Shown here: positions 39,190-48,975 of the stretch, piece after piece
How positions within the stretch are numbered: position 1 is the stretch's first letter
How the letters are laid out: every line of letters begins with the position of its first letter
Assembly: GCA_904397845.1 (NCBI GenBank)
Contig: CAJFOX010000011.1
Coordinates: forward strand, 62,001-126,000
DNA length: 64,000 nt
Direction: 5' to 3'
Source of the DNA: an uncultured Oscillospiraceae bacterium
GTDB lineage: Bacteria > Bacillota > Clostridia > Oscillospirales > Ruminococcaceae
Translations under genes and position numbers: made by a program
The notes under the pieces: generated by a model
What the model was told of the DNA's origin: nothing
What the model saw: only the letters and a program-made list of their open reading frames with translations
Database searches by the model: none

Positions 39190-39810
39190 TTATTGGAACA
39201 ATCCGTCTACAACGCCGCCAAAGCCCATAAACGCCACCGATACGATCGCAGCTGCGATCAATGTAATTGGCATACCCTGAAAGCATTTGGGGGTTTTCTC
39301 CGAATCCAGTCTGCTTCTAACGCCGGCAAACAGGACCATTGCCAACATGAAACCAAAGCCGGCGCCAAGCGAGTACAGCAATGCGTTGCCAAACGAAGTG
39401 CCAAAGCTGACAGAAGGATCCCAATTATCGATATCCAGCATCGTAACGCCCAATACGGCGCAGTTGGTGGTGATCAGGGGCAGATATACACCCAGGGCGC
39501 GGTGCAGGGCTGGCATGAATTTTTTCAACACCATTTCAACCAACTGTACCAAAGCGGCGATGACCAGAATGAACACCACTGTTTCCATATACGCCAGATC
39601 ATAGGGATCCAGCAGGAACACATAAATCGGAAAGGTAACCGCCGTGGCAATTACCATAACAAAGATAACCGCCGCACTCATTCCGAGGGCAGAATCCAGC
39701 TTTTTCGAAACGCCCAGAAAGGGACAAATCCCCAAAAATTTGGTTAAGATAAAGTTTTCGGCCAAAATTGCGGTCAAAAGAATGACCATCATGTTTTTTG
39801 CAAACTCCAT
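39190..39810 (-). CDS. rnfA: Rnf electron transport complex subunit A
   Basis: ILAENFILTKFLGICPFLGVSKKLDSALGMS. Confidence 0.96.
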   Translation of the reverse strand: MEFAKNMMVILLTAILAENFILTKFLGICPFLGVSKKLDSALGMSAAVIFVMVIATAVTFPIYVFLLDPYDLAYMETVVFILVIAALVQLVEMVLKKFMPALHRALGVYLPLITTNCAVLGVTMLDIDNWDPSVSFGTSFGNALLYSLGAGFGFMLAMVLFAGVRSRLDSEKTPKCFQGMPITLIAAAIVSVAFMGFGGVVDGLFQ

Positions 39811-40493
39811 TATTTGCAGCCCCCTTCCGCAGCCTCAGCGCATTTGCCGGCCATCGGGCAGCCGGAGCAGCCGATTTCCTGTTTCGGCTTTTTGCCCTTG
39901 CGCATCAGAATGCTGTTGACCAGCGCAATTAAGCAGCCAAAGACAAAGAATCCGCCTGGCGCCAACGTCATGATAGACATTGTCTGCACAGATTCTGGAA
40001 TGATCCTAAGGCCAAACCAGGTGCCGGAACCCAGGATTTCACGGATAGACCCCATACACAGCAAAGCCAGCGTAAAGCCAAGGCCCATGCCGATGGCATC
40101 GCAGGCAGAAGCCACAACGCCATTTTTATTAGCAAACATCTCAGCGCGGCCAAGAATAATGCAGTTTACCACGATCAGCGGCAAAAACAGGCCCAGCGCC
40201 TCATAAATATCCGGAACATATGCCTCCAGCAAAAAGCTGACGACTGTTACAAAACCTGCAATAATAACAATATAGCTGGGGATACGGACTTTATCCGGAA
40301 TCACTTTTCTTAACAGCGAAATCACAATATTAGAGCCTAGCAGAACCGCCGTAGCAGCCAACCCCATCCCCAGGCCGTTCACCGCCAACGAAGTGACGGC
40401 CAGCGTCGGGCAGGTACCTAAAGTCAGCACCAATACAGGGTTTTCTTTGATAATGCCGTTGAGCAGAACCTTCAGGTTACTCTGTTTACTCAT
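39810..40493 (-). CDS. rnfE: Rnf electron transport complex subunit E
   Basis: NGIIKENPVLVLTLGTCPTLAVTSLAVNGLGMGLA. Confidence 0.96.
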   Translation of the reverse strand: MSKQSNLKVLLNGIIKENPVLVLTLGTCPTLAVTSLAVNGLGMGLAATAVLLGSNIVISLLRKVIPDKVRIPSYIVIIAGFVTVVSFLLEAYVPDIYEALGLFLPLIVVNCIILGRAEMFANKNGVVASACDAIGMGLGFTLALLCMGSIREILGSGTWFGLRIIPESVQTMSIMTLAPGGFFVFGCLIALVNSILMRKGKKPKQEIGCSGCPMAGKCAEAAEGGCK

Positions 40494-41467
40494 GCAGCAA
40501 GCTCCCCTTTCACCAGTTCAAAAGCGTCAAGCGCTTTGTCGATTGCCTTCTTTACCGCATTGGAAGAAACGGTTGCACCACCCAGCGCATCTACACTGTC
40601 AGTAGAAGTCTGGCCAATATACTGGTCCAGATAAGATGGCTTGCCTACACGATCTCCTATCCCTTCCGTTTCCGCAAAATCAACCGGCTTTACGCCGATA
40701 ATTGCACCGGTTGGATCCAGGGCGACAACCAAACGGATCAACGGATCCTCGTGATAGCCCTGTGCTGTAACGACCATCGTAACAGCGGACTTATCGTTGG
40801 CAATATATACCTCTCTTATCTTATCCACTTCCTGTTCATACTTGGTTACACCACCGGGAACCAACGCCGCATTAGCATCGTCTACTGTATACAGAACCAG
40901 TTCTTCCTCCGGCTCTTCTACCACTTCAGAAATATCCACGGAATTGCCGGACGCTGCACTGTACAACTCAAATGCCGTGCCCAGTGCTTTTTTATACGCT
41001 GTAGAAGTGATCGTCGCACCGGAAATGCCGTCCACTTCCGTATAGTCAGACGCGGTTTTCCCTACATAGCCGGCGCCGTAGCTATCTTCTGCCAATTTTG
41101 CGCCAAAACCAGGCGTTTCCGAATGTTCCAGCATCTTCACGCCGGTAATCGTTCCTTCCGCATCGAAGCCAACCATCAAATTAATGGGGCCGTCATAGCC
41201 TTGAGCAGAGGCCGTCACGACATACCCCAGACCGCTGGTTTCCTTATAAGCGTCTACCGCGCCCTCGATATCAGAGGGCAGCTCTACTGCTTCAAAATCA
41301 GTAGCGCCGGGTAACACAACCGCCCTAGCTGAGTTGGCCTCCGCATTTTTCGCCTCATCAATGATCGGTTTGGTCGCCTGGTAGGTGAACACCAGCGCTG
41401 TAGAAACAACCACACAAATTACAGTCAGCACAACAACGGGAACAACAAAATCTTTTACAAATTTCAT
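40490..41467 (-). CDS. rnfG: Rnf electron transport complex subunit G with two FMN-binding domains
   Basis: KDFVVPVVVLTVICVVVSTALVFTYQATKPII; two FMN_bind-like repeats ending DGISGATITSTAYKKA and DALGGATVSSNAVKKA. Confidence 0.93.
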   Translation of the reverse strand: MKFVKDFVVPVVVLTVICVVVSTALVFTYQATKPIIDEAKNAEANSARAVVLPGATDFEAVELPSDIEGAVDAYKETSGLGYVVTASAQGYDGPINLMVGFDAEGTITGVKMLEHSETPGFGAKLAEDSYGAGYVGKTASDYTEVDGISGATITSTAYKKALGTAFELYSAASGNSVDISEVVEEPEEELVLYTVDDANAALVPGGVTKYEQEVDKIREVYIANDKSAVTMVVTAQGYHEDPLIRLVVALDPTGAIIGVKPVDFAETEGIGDRVGKPSYLDQYIGQTSTDSVDALGGATVSSNAVKKAIDKALDAFELVKGELAA

Positions 41468-42456
41468 TTCGCAAGACCTCCAAACGGTTTTGTTTTTGTC
41501 CACCTATCAATCAGGGGCGTTAAAATGTTCATCAGCAGTATCGCAAAAGATACGCCTTCCACATATTGCCCATACAGACGGATTACAATCGTCAGCAGAC
41601 CGCATCCGATTGCAAAAATCACTTTACCCTTTTTGGTAACGGGAGAGGTAGAATAATCGGTTGCCATGAAAAATGCCCCCAATACCAGTCCGCCCGCCAA
41701 AATCTGCGAAATAGGATTTACACCCAGAATCCAGGACATGACGAATACCGTCCCAATATAGGTCAAGGGGATGATTGGGCTGATAACCTTTTTATAGATC
41801 AGGTAAATTCCACCGATCAGCAAGGTGACAATGCAGGTTTCTCCCAAGCTGCCGCCCCGCAGGCCAAACAGCAATTCAAATACATTGGGAACACCGTCTA
41901 CTGAACCCAAAGCCATATTTCCAATTTCGCTCAGACTGCCAACCTGTGTGGTATTGATTGCACCCAGGGGGGTCGCACCAGCGATATGAGAAATTCTGCC
42001 GTCAGCAAAAGTGGGGGTCACAAACGCGCTTGCATCTCCCATCGCTGCGGAGAAGGATACCAACAGAACCACACGCGCCGTAATAGCCGGGTTCGCAAAA
42101 TTTCTGCCAATACCGCCAAACAGCATCTTTACCACAACGATCGCCACAAAACAGCCGACCATCGCCATCCAGAAAGGAAACGTCGACGGCAGGTTAAACG
42201 CCAACAGCATGCCGGTGACAATTGCGCTGCAGTCGGAAATCGTATTGGGCTGCTTGGTCACAACGTTATACAGATATTCAAAAATGATACAGGAGGCCAC
42301 GCAAACGCAAATAAGCATCAGCGCACGCAGGCCAAACAGTAAAGTTGCCGCAATCGCCGTCGGGATCAGCGCAACAACCACGGTCAGCATAATGTTGGAA
42401 GTTGTCACGGGATCTTTTAGATGCGGCGAGGTAACGACCAAAAGTTTATTTTTCAA
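41464..42456 (-). CDS. rnfD: Rnf electron transport complex subunit D
   Basis: SPHLKDPVTTSNIMLTVVVALIPTAIAATLLFG; flavinylation-type motif AGATPLGA. Confidence 0.96.
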   Translation of the reverse strand: MKNKLLVVTSPHLKDPVTTSNIMLTVVVALIPTAIAATLLFGLRALMLICVCVASCIIFEYLYNVVTKQPNTISDCSAIVTGMLLAFNLPSTFPFWMAMVGCFVAIVVVKMLFGGIGRNFANPAITARVVLLVSFSAAMGDASAFVTPTFADGRISHIAGATPLGAINTTQVGSLSEIGNMALGSVDGVPNVFELLFGLRGGSLGETCIVTLLIGGIYLIYKKVISPIIPLTYIGTVFVMSWILGVNPISQILAGGLVLGAFFMATDYSTSPVTKKGKVIFAIGCGLLTIVIRLYGQYVEGVSFAILLMNILTPLIDRWTKTKPFGGLAK

Positions 42457-42469
42457 TGTGATTCACCTC

Positions 42470-43765
42470 TTACTTTTTTTCTCTCAACATCTGCTTGCCC
42501 ATTCTGTTGTAAAGCACCAGGTAACGGTTAGCCGGACATACATAAGCACAGCAGCCGCATTCGATGCACAGGTTCACTTTTAGCGATTCCAGCGCCTCCC
42601 TGTTCTTGCCGTGGACTGCTTTATCGATAGCCGCAGGCATCAAATGAACCGGGCAGGCTCCAATACACCGGGCGCAGCGGATGCAAGGGGTCTCCAGCCG
42701 CTCCAGAGCATCTTCTTCCGCAAATGCCAGAATTGCGTTGTTGTTTTTGATTACCGGGTACTGGTCGCTGGGAACCGCAATTCCCATCATTGGGCCGCCC
42801 ATCAGAATCAGGCGCGGTTCTTTGGCATAGCCGCCACAGAATGCGATGACATCTTCGATTTTCGTACCGATGGGTACCATAACATTTTGTGCTTTTGCCA
42901 CCGCAGAACCATCTACCGTTACCCTCTTTTGGATCAAAGGCATTCCGGTTTTCATATAAGAGGCAACGAAAGCCACAGAGGATACATTCATGACGATAAC
43001 GCCCTGATCCGCTGGGAGCTGCCCTTCTTTAACCACCTTGCCAGTGGTCTCATAAATCAGTACCTTTTCCGCTCCCTGCGGATATTTGGATTTGAGGACA
43101 GCTACCTGATAGCCGTCTTTCCCAAGGATCAGCTGCTGCATTTTATCGATAGCTTCTTTTTTATTGTCTTCAATCCCGATGATCACATTTTTGATCCCCA
43201 GGTACTTTGTCACCAGCTCGATTCCTTTGATTACGTTTTCGCCATTCTCCAAAAACTCCCGGTTGTCTGACGTGATGAATGGCTCGCATTCAGCGCCGTT
43301 GATAATCAGCGTATCTACTTCATCCAAATTTTTCGGGTTCAGCTTGATAAAGGTTGGAAACCCTGCGCCGCCCAGGCCCACCAGTCCAGATTTGCGAATC
43401 GCCGCAAGAAAATCCTCCCGGTTTTTTACCACTGGCGGTTCAACCGATTCATCCACCGTCTGCTTTCCGTCGCAGGCAATGACAATTGCTTGCGTCCGCA
43501 CGCCATTGGAATCGATAAAATCCTCAATGGCCGTAACCGTTCCGGACACGCTGGAATGAATCGGCACGCTCATGAATGCGTCGGAATCCGCCAGCAGCCG
43601 TCCAACCTTGACCTCATCCTTCACCTTCACCGCCGGGGTACACGGCGTACCCATATGCTGTAAAAGCGGGATGGTAACACTGGCCGGTACAGGCATGGAT
43701 ACAGTTTCACAATTCATAGTGTTCTTATGATGTGGAACTTTTACCCCATTCAAGTTCATTTTCAA
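42470..43765 (-). CDS. rnfC: Rnf electron transport complex subunit C
   Basis: GLVGLGGAGFPTFIKL, NGAECEPFITSDNR, CIRCARCIGACPVHLMP. Confidence 0.96.
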   Translation of the reverse strand: MKMNLNGVKVPHHKNTMNCETVSMPVPASVTIPLLQHMGTPCTPAVKVKDEVKVGRLLADSDAFMSVPIHSSVSGTVTAIEDFIDSNGVRTQAIVIACDGKQTVDESVEPPVVKNREDFLAAIRKSGLVGLGGAGFPTFIKLNPKNLDEVDTLIINGAECEPFITSDNREFLENGENVIKGIELVTKYLGIKNVIIGIEDNKKEAIDKMQQLILGKDGYQVAVLKSKYPQGAEKVLIYETTGKVVKEGQLPADQGVIVMNVSSVAFVASYMKTGMPLIQKRVTVDGSAVAKAQNVMVPIGTKIEDVIAFCGGYAKEPRLILMGGPMMGIAVPSDQYPVIKNNNAILAFAEEDALERLETPCIRCARCIGACPVHLMPAAIDKAVHGKNREALESLKVNLCIECGCCAYVCPANRYLVLYNRMGKQMLREKK

Positions 43766-43838
43766 CTTTAAATTCCTCCTGTCCTCATATTTTCCCTTGC
43801 AATACTATCTATAAAATATGGTAAACCCATAGGATTCC

Positions 43839-44357
43839 TTAGCCTAATCGGCGATCCAGTTTTTCCAACGCCGGCAGCACTGTTTTCAGCACCAAACCGG
43901 TAACAAATCCCATGCCGATCCCTGAAAGAATCAAAATCGGAAAATAGTATAAAGTGAGCGCCGTTCCGGTCAACATGGCAGCGCCGAAAAGCTGGCCCAT
44001 ATTATGGCCGATAGCGCCCAAAATACTGATAACCAAATAAGAAAGGCCGTTTTTCTCCAAGCGCAGCAACAACAGCATCACCGTTACAGAAACCAGCCCC
44101 CCCAATAAACTCAGCAGGGCACCGGTAGGCCCCCGCATCAGCAAAACCGAAAGCGCTTTCAGTATGGCCAGCGTGTAGGCACTGGGAACTCCCAGAAAAA
44201 AAACGCAATACATCGTCACAATATTGGATAAACCCAGTTTGATGCCCGGAGGCAAACCGGGAATCGTAACCATCCCTTCGATATAGGAAAGAACCACTGC
44301 CACAGCAAATAGCAGCCCCATAAAACATATTCGTTTTGTTTTTCTATTTTTACTCAT
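43839..44357 (-). CDS. Gx transporter family / heptaprenyl diphosphate synthase component I-like membrane protein
   Basis: LPPGIKLGLSNIVTMYCVFFLG, typical neighbour of rnf/apbE. Confidence 0.85.
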   Translation of the reverse strand: MSKNRKTKRICFMGLLFAVAVVLSYIEGMVTIPGLPPGIKLGLSNIVTMYCVFFLGVPSAYTLAILKALSVLLMRGPTGALLSLLGGLVSVTVMLLLLRLEKNGLSYLVISILGAIGHNMGQLFGAAMLTGTALTLYYFPILILSGIGMGFVTGLVLKTVLPALEKLDRRLG

Positions 44358-44381
44358 CCGCAGCGCCGTTTCTCCATTCTT

Positions 44382-45452
44382 TTACGAAGCATTCACAAAA
44401 TGATAACCCTCAGCCTGTTCGTTTGGTGTAAAATAAGGCAAAATCCCGTTGGATAAATAAACATTTTTCTCTCGGTCGATCAAAATAAAATCAAAGGATT
44501 CTGCGTCCGCGTAGGCCATTGCCTTTTCACTGCCGGCCAAAAACAATGTGGTAGATAGAAAATCCGCCATCCCGCCGTCCTGGCAAATGACCGAAACGGA
44601 AATCAGGTCGCTGTCGCCTGGATATCCGGTATCCGGGTTCAAAATATGATGATAGCGAACGCCATTTTCTTCAAAGTACCGTTCATAATCACCAGAAGTC
44701 GCCATCGTCGTATCCGTCAACTCTACAATGCCGATATAATCGCTTGCCTCCCCCCGAGGGTCCCGAATTCCGAAGCGATAGGCGGATCCGTCCTCTTTCC
44801 GGCCGATGGTGAAAATATTGCCGCCAATTGACAGATATCCCGAGTGGACGCCATACGACTTGGCAGTTTCCATTGCCAGCGATCCCGCCGCGCCCTTCGC
44901 TATGCCGCCCAAATTTAATTTTTGCCCTTTCTGGCGCAACATAACCGAATGGTCTTCTTCCCGCAGCAGCAAATCTTCATAATTTACCAGTTTCGTGGCC
45001 GACTGAATTGCCTGTTCGTCAGGAACGCGGGGATCTTCCCCGGTAATATCCCACAAATCAGCCAAGGGGCCGATGGTAATATCAAAAAGCCCTTGGGAAA
45101 GCTGGCAATATTCTTTTGCCGTTTTTAAAAGCTGAAAGGTCTCTTCGTCAACCTGGACATAGGAAAGGCCGGCATTTTGATTGATCCGGGCAATTTCAGA
45201 AGAAGAAATATAAGCCGAAAAACGGTTTTCAAAATCCGCCAGCATCTGGTTTACTTCTTCAACAGCCTGTCCGCTCTTCGCACCAGAAAGTTTTTGATCC
45301 ACAAAGGTATCCATGACAAAAGCGCTGCCGGTGCTGGTTGTCCACTCCTTTTCCCTACTGTCCCAAAAAAATCCAAAACAGGCCAAAAAAAGAAGCAGCA
45401 TCAAACTGACGGCCACGGTAATTACTGTTTTTTTCCTAGGATAATTCAGCAA
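44382..45452 (-). CDS. apbE: FAD:protein FMN transferase ApbE
   Basis: GSAFVMDTFVDQKLSG, LNLGGIAKGAAGSLAMETAKSYGVHSGYLSIGGNIFTIG. Confidence 0.95.
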   Translation of the reverse strand: MLNYPRKKTVITVAVSLMLLLFLACFGFFWDSREKEWTTSTGSAFVMDTFVDQKLSGAKSGQAVEEVNQMLADFENRFSAYISSSEIARINQNAGLSYVQVDEETFQLLKTAKEYCQLSQGLFDITIGPLADLWDITGEDPRVPDEQAIQSATKLVNYEDLLLREEDHSVMLRQKGQKLNLGGIAKGAAGSLAMETAKSYGVHSGYLSIGGNIFTIGRKEDGSAYRFGIRDPRGEASDYIGIVELTDTTMATSGDYERYFEENGVRYHHILNPDTGYPGDSDLISVSVICQDGGMADFLSTTLFLAGSEKAMAYADAESFDFILIDREKNVYLSNGILPYFTPNEQAEGYHFVNAS

Positions 45453-45670
45453 AATTTCAACCCCGTTTTATGATCGCATACTGCTCTTGGGATATTGTAA
45501 CGCATTTACCTTCTAATTTCAAGCATTCTACGGTCTTTTCCGCAAACTGCTGACATTATAATAGGAAATCTTGTCCAATTTTTCTCAGAGCAACTGCAAA
45601 ATTTGTAAAAGTCCGCCGCTTAATCGGTTTGTTCGTCTTTTCTCCTTTCCTGTCCTGGCCGAGTCAAAGG

Positions 45671-45700
45671 CAAAAGCCCCGGCAATAACCGGGGCTTTTC
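45671..45700. terminator. Bidirectional terminator between the CD1247-like gene and apbE
   Basis: aaaagccccggcaataaccggggctttt. Confidence 0.8.
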
Positions 45701-45717
45701 TATTGGGTATCTACAAT

Positions 45718-46173
45718 TTACTCGTGGTCTTGACTACAGTCCTCACAGCTGCAATCGTCACAGCCGTCACACTCGAAATCGAATTCTAGTTTTTCATGGC
45801 AGTTCGGGCAATGGATAAACCCTTCGTCCAGCATTTCCTCGTTGACATAAATGCTGTCTCCGCAGGCTGGGCAGGTCACTTCATACAGCTCCTCATCGTC
45901 GCATTCGTCTTCTTCACAGCCACAGCCGCAACCGCACTCATCATCGCACTCATCACCGTAGAACTCCTCTTCCAGTGCGCCCAAGTCCTCATCGATTTCA
46001 TCCAATCCATCGGACAGCTCAGCAACATCGTCTTCCAGATCGGTTACAGTCAAAGAGATGTCATCCAGCACATCAATGATTGCTTTGAAAACTCTACCCT
46101 CTTTGCTTGTTTCGTCTATCCCAAGGCCTTCGCTCAACCCCCTGAGGTATGCAACCTTTTCAAGAATCGTCAT
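45718..46173 (-). CDS. CD1247 N-terminal-domain-like protein with acidic/Cys-rich C-terminus
   Basis: MTILEKVAYLRGLSEGLGIDETSKEGRVFKAIIDVLDDIS; zinc ribbon CPACGDSIYVNEEMLDEGFIHCPNCHEKLEF. Confidence 0.8.
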   Translation of the reverse strand: MTILEKVAYLRGLSEGLGIDETSKEGRVFKAIIDVLDDISLTVTDLEDDVAELSDGLDEIDEDLGALEEEFYGDECDDECGCGCGCEEDECDDEELYEVTCPACGDSIYVNEEMLDEGFIHCPNCHEKLEFDFECDGCDDCSCEDCSQDHE

Positions 46174-46263
46174 CAGTAAATCCTCCTATCGTTGAAATAT
46201 AAAAATAGCAGCTGCTATTTTTGTCAATGCTACTAGACACCCGTCCAGTCCGACGATAACCCT

Positions 46264-46821
46264 TTAAGCACGCTCCATGTATTCGCCGGTTCTGGTATCG
46301 ACGCGGATCATATCTCCTTCTTCGATAAACAGCGGTACATTGATCTGCGCGCCGGTTTCCAGCGTCGCAGGCTTAGTGGTATTGGTCGCCGTATTGCCTT
46401 TAAAGCCGGGATCTGTCTGTGTCACCTGCAGTTCCATAAAAAAGGGCGGTTCTACGCCAAAAATGGACCCCTTGTAAGATAACACCTTTACATCTGTATT
46501 TTCTTTGACGAATTTAAAATTATCTCCCAGGATGCTTGCATTAATCGGGATATTTTCGTAGGTTTCGTTGTCCATAAAGTAATAAAGATCGCCGTCATTA
46601 TACAGATACTGCATGTCCTTGCGCTCTACGTATGCGGTCGGGAATTTGTCGGTAGGGCTGAACGTCTTTTCAACGACAGCTCCGGTAATCACATTTCGAA
46701 TTTTTGTACGGACAAACGCCGCGCCCTTTCCGGGTTTTACATGCTGGAACTCGATGATCTGGACGACGTTTCCATCCATCTCAAAAGTTACGCCATTTCT
46801 AAAATCTCCTGCAGATACCAT
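46264..46821 (-). CDS. efp: Elongation factor P
   Basis: [31 protein letters not shown]-terminal [10 protein letters not shown]. Confidence 0.97.
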   Translation of the reverse strand: MVSAGDFRNGVTFEMDGNVVQIIEFQHVKPGKGAAFVRTKIRNVITGAVVEKTFSPTDKFPTAYVERKDMQYLYNDGDLYYFMDNETYENIPINASILGDNFKFVKENTDVKVLSYKGSIFGVEPPFFMELQVTQTDPGFKGNTATNTTKPATLETGAQINVPLFIEEGDMIRVDTRTGEYMERA

Positions 46822-46924
46822 ATATTATACCTCCATCGCCATACTCATAATCGAATATTGAGCGCATTTTTAACATTATAATTCTATATTATATTCCAGT
46901 CTTTTGCAAGGGATTCTGCAAAAA

Positions 46925-47362
46925 TTATACAAGGATTTTTTTAAATGCATCCACTGCAAGCAAATAGCTGTGTTTTCCAAAACCGGCAATCGATCCGGCG
47001 CAGACCGGCGCAATGACCGAAAGATGGCGAAAGTCGCTTCTGGCCTGAATATTGGAAAAATGCACTTCGATGCAGGGGATTTTCACCGCAGCAATGGCGT
47101 CGTGGATTGCATAGCTGTAATGGGTATAGGCGCCGGCGTTCAGGATGATTCCATCGACGCGCCCCATGGCCCCGTGCAGCCAGTCGATAATCTGCCCCTC
47201 ATGGTTGGATTGGTGGATTTCGCATCCAAATCCTTCCTTTTCGCAGTATGCGCGGATTTCGCCGTTAATCTGCTCCAGCGACTCCGACCCGTAAACGCCG
47301 GGCTCACGGATCCCGGTTAAATTGATATTGGGCCCGTGGACAACCATCAACTGCTTTTTCAT
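46925..47362 (-). CDS. aroQ: Type II 3-dehydroquinate dehydratase
   Basis: VVHGPNINLTGIREPGVYG, QSNHEGQIIDWLH, NAGAYTHYSYAIHDA. Confidence 0.97.
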   Translation of the reverse strand: MKKQLMVVHGPNINLTGIREPGVYGSESLEQINGEIRAYCEKEGFGCEIHQSNHEGQIIDWLHGAMGRVDGIILNAGAYTHYSYAIHDAIAAVKIPCIEVHFSNIQARSDFRHLSVIAPVCAGSIAGFGKHSYLLAVDAFKKILV

Positions 47363-48237
47363 GTTTCACTCTCTCCCGTCTGCTTCAAAATGCTTTCATA
47401 ATACCGGCGGATTGCCAAAGCATCCTCCGCCTGGGTCCCCGCAGATTCACAGATAACCGTTGGACTGCAATTTTTCCGAACGATCCATTCGGCCATCGGT
47501 TCAAAATCCGGGCCAAAAACCGTATCCGCAAATGTCAAATGCCGTTTTTCTCCCCCTTTTTCCGTGTACTCAATTTTGGAAAAATGAGAATGGAACCGGC
47601 GCATTCGATCGGTGCCCAAACAATTTTCCATTCTTTCAAATACTTTTCCAAAATCAGCCGAAGTCTTCAAGCTTCCTAGCGTTCGGGCATTAAGATGCCC
47701 AAAATCGATGCAGGGCAAAAAGCGCTCATCCACTTGGCACAGCTCCATAACCTCATCCAAATCGCCCAGTTGATTGATCTTCCCCATGGTTTCCGGGCAG
47801 ATATGCACATGGCCCAAGCCATTTTGATCCAGCACCTCTACTGCCCGCCGCAGGGTATCCTGTGCCAGCTCCAGCGCCTGACGCCTCGTCATTTTTGAAC
47901 AAGACCCGGAATGGACTACAATCCGGTCGGCACCCATCGCATCTGCCGCAACTGCGCTTTGCAAAATATAATCGATACTCTTGTCCCTTTTCTCTTTTTC
48001 TATGCTGGAAAGGGAAATAAAATAAGGGGCATGCAGCGAAAGGGCGATCCCTCTCTCCCGCGACAGCCTTCCCAGTTCCTGGGCCGCTTCCCGGCTGATA
48101 CGCACACCGCGGCCGCACTGGTATTCAAAAGCATTCAATCCCAATTTTTCCAAATATTCCGGCATCTGGGCGGTTTTTCGATATCCCATGGCATGAAAGC
48201 TGTCCGCGCTGCCCGCGGGGCCAAATTTTGCGCTCAA
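47359..48237 (-). CDS. TIM-barrel protein, endonuclease IV/AP endonuclease 2-like
   Basis: LSLHAPYFISLSS, RIVVHSGSCSKM, CPETMGK, CIDFGHLNAR. Confidence 0.88.
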   Translation of the reverse strand: MSAKFGPAGSADSFHAMGYRKTAQMPEYLEKLGLNAFEYQCGRGVRISREAAQELGRLSRERGIALSLHAPYFISLSSIEKEKRDKSIDYILQSAVAADAMGADRIVVHSGSCSKMTRRQALELAQDTLRRAVEVLDQNGLGHVHICPETMGKINQLGDLDEVMELCQVDERFLPCIDFGHLNARTLGSLKTSADFGKVFERMENCLGTDRMRRFHSHFSKIEYTEKGGEKRHLTFADTVFGPDFEPMAEWIVRKNCSPTVICESAGTQAEDALAIRRYYESILKQTGESET

Positions 48238-48743
48238 AAGTTTTGCCTCCTTTGCTTTGCGCGGTACCGTTTTAAAATACCTCTTTCCAAAAAGCGTTTG
48301 AAACGAAAACGAAAAAACGGCTCCATCTGGAACGGTTCCACCAAAATCGACGCCATTCCCGCCAGGTTGGCGCCCAGGATATCCGTGAAAATCTGATCCC
48401 CTACCACCGCCGTCTGCCGGGGAGCGAGTCCCATGGCCAAAGCAGCCCGCCGGTATCCGCCCGGAAGAGGCTTTTTAGCATCTGCCTCAAATGCTAGTCC
48501 CAGTTTTTTTGCAAAAGGAGCTACCCGAGGCGAATGATTATTGGATAAAAGAATCAAACGGATACCTGCCGCCCGCATCTGATCCAACCATTGCAGGATC
48601 CGTCCGTCCGGCAGCGGATGGTCATGTGTTGTCAAGGTGTTGTCAATATCCAAAATCAAGCCTTTTATGTCCAGCGCCCGCAGGCTGTCTGCCGTAATAT
48701 CGTAGGCTTTCGGCACAGCCGCCGTTGGAAAAAGCAGAGCCAT
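48234..48743 (-). CDS. yqeG: YqeG family HAD IIIA-type phosphatase
   Basis: LILDIDNTLTTHDHPLPDG, LLSNNHSPRV, VVGDQIFTDILGAN. Confidence 0.93.
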   Translation of the reverse strand: MALLFPTAAVPKAYDITADSLRALDIKGLILDIDNTLTTHDHPLPDGRILQWLDQMRAAGIRLILLSNNHSPRVAPFAKKLGLAFEADAKKPLPGGYRRAALAMGLAPRQTAVVGDQIFTDILGANLAGMASILVEPFQMEPFFRFRFKRFLERGILKRYRAKQRRQNF

Positions 48744-48766
48744 GTTCTGTCCTCACTTTGGTAAAG

Positions 48767-48793
48767 AAAAAGCGAGCAAAAGCTCGCTTTTTT
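48767..48793. terminator. Terminator downstream of rpsU
   Basis: aaaaagcgagc-aaa-agctcgcttttt palindrome. Confidence 0.85.
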
Positions 48794-48798
48794 CCATA

Positions 48799-48975
48799 TT
48801 ATTTGAATTTGCGCTTACGAGCAGCCTCAGATTTCTTCTTGCGTTTTACAGAAGGCTTTTCATAATGCTCCCTCTTCCGTACTTCAGCAAGAACGCCCGA
48901 TTTCGCGCAGGATCTCTTAAAACGCCTCAGCGCGCTGTCAAGAGATTCATTCTCTTTGATACGAATTTCTGCCAT
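48799..48975 (-). CDS. rpsU: 30S ribosomal protein S21 (absent from the ORF track, 58 aa)
   Basis: Minus-strand translation [61 protein letters not shown] ggaggg. Confidence 0.98.
   Translation of the reverse strand: MAEIRIKENESLDSALRRFKRSCAKSGVLAEVRKREHYEKPSVKRKKKSEAARKRKFK

Noticed and set aside
35654-45700. Near-identical GC-rich hairpins (aagccccggtattggccggggctt at 35654 and aaaagccccggcaataaccggggctttt at 45671) as a dispersed repeat
   Set aside because: Short strong terminator stems commonly converge on GGGGC/GCCCC; too short to call a repeat family.
45796-46179. Plus-strand 127-aa ORF opposite the CD1247-like gene
   Set aside because: Antisense to an acidic/Cys-rich coding region; its hydrophobic translation is a mirror artefact.
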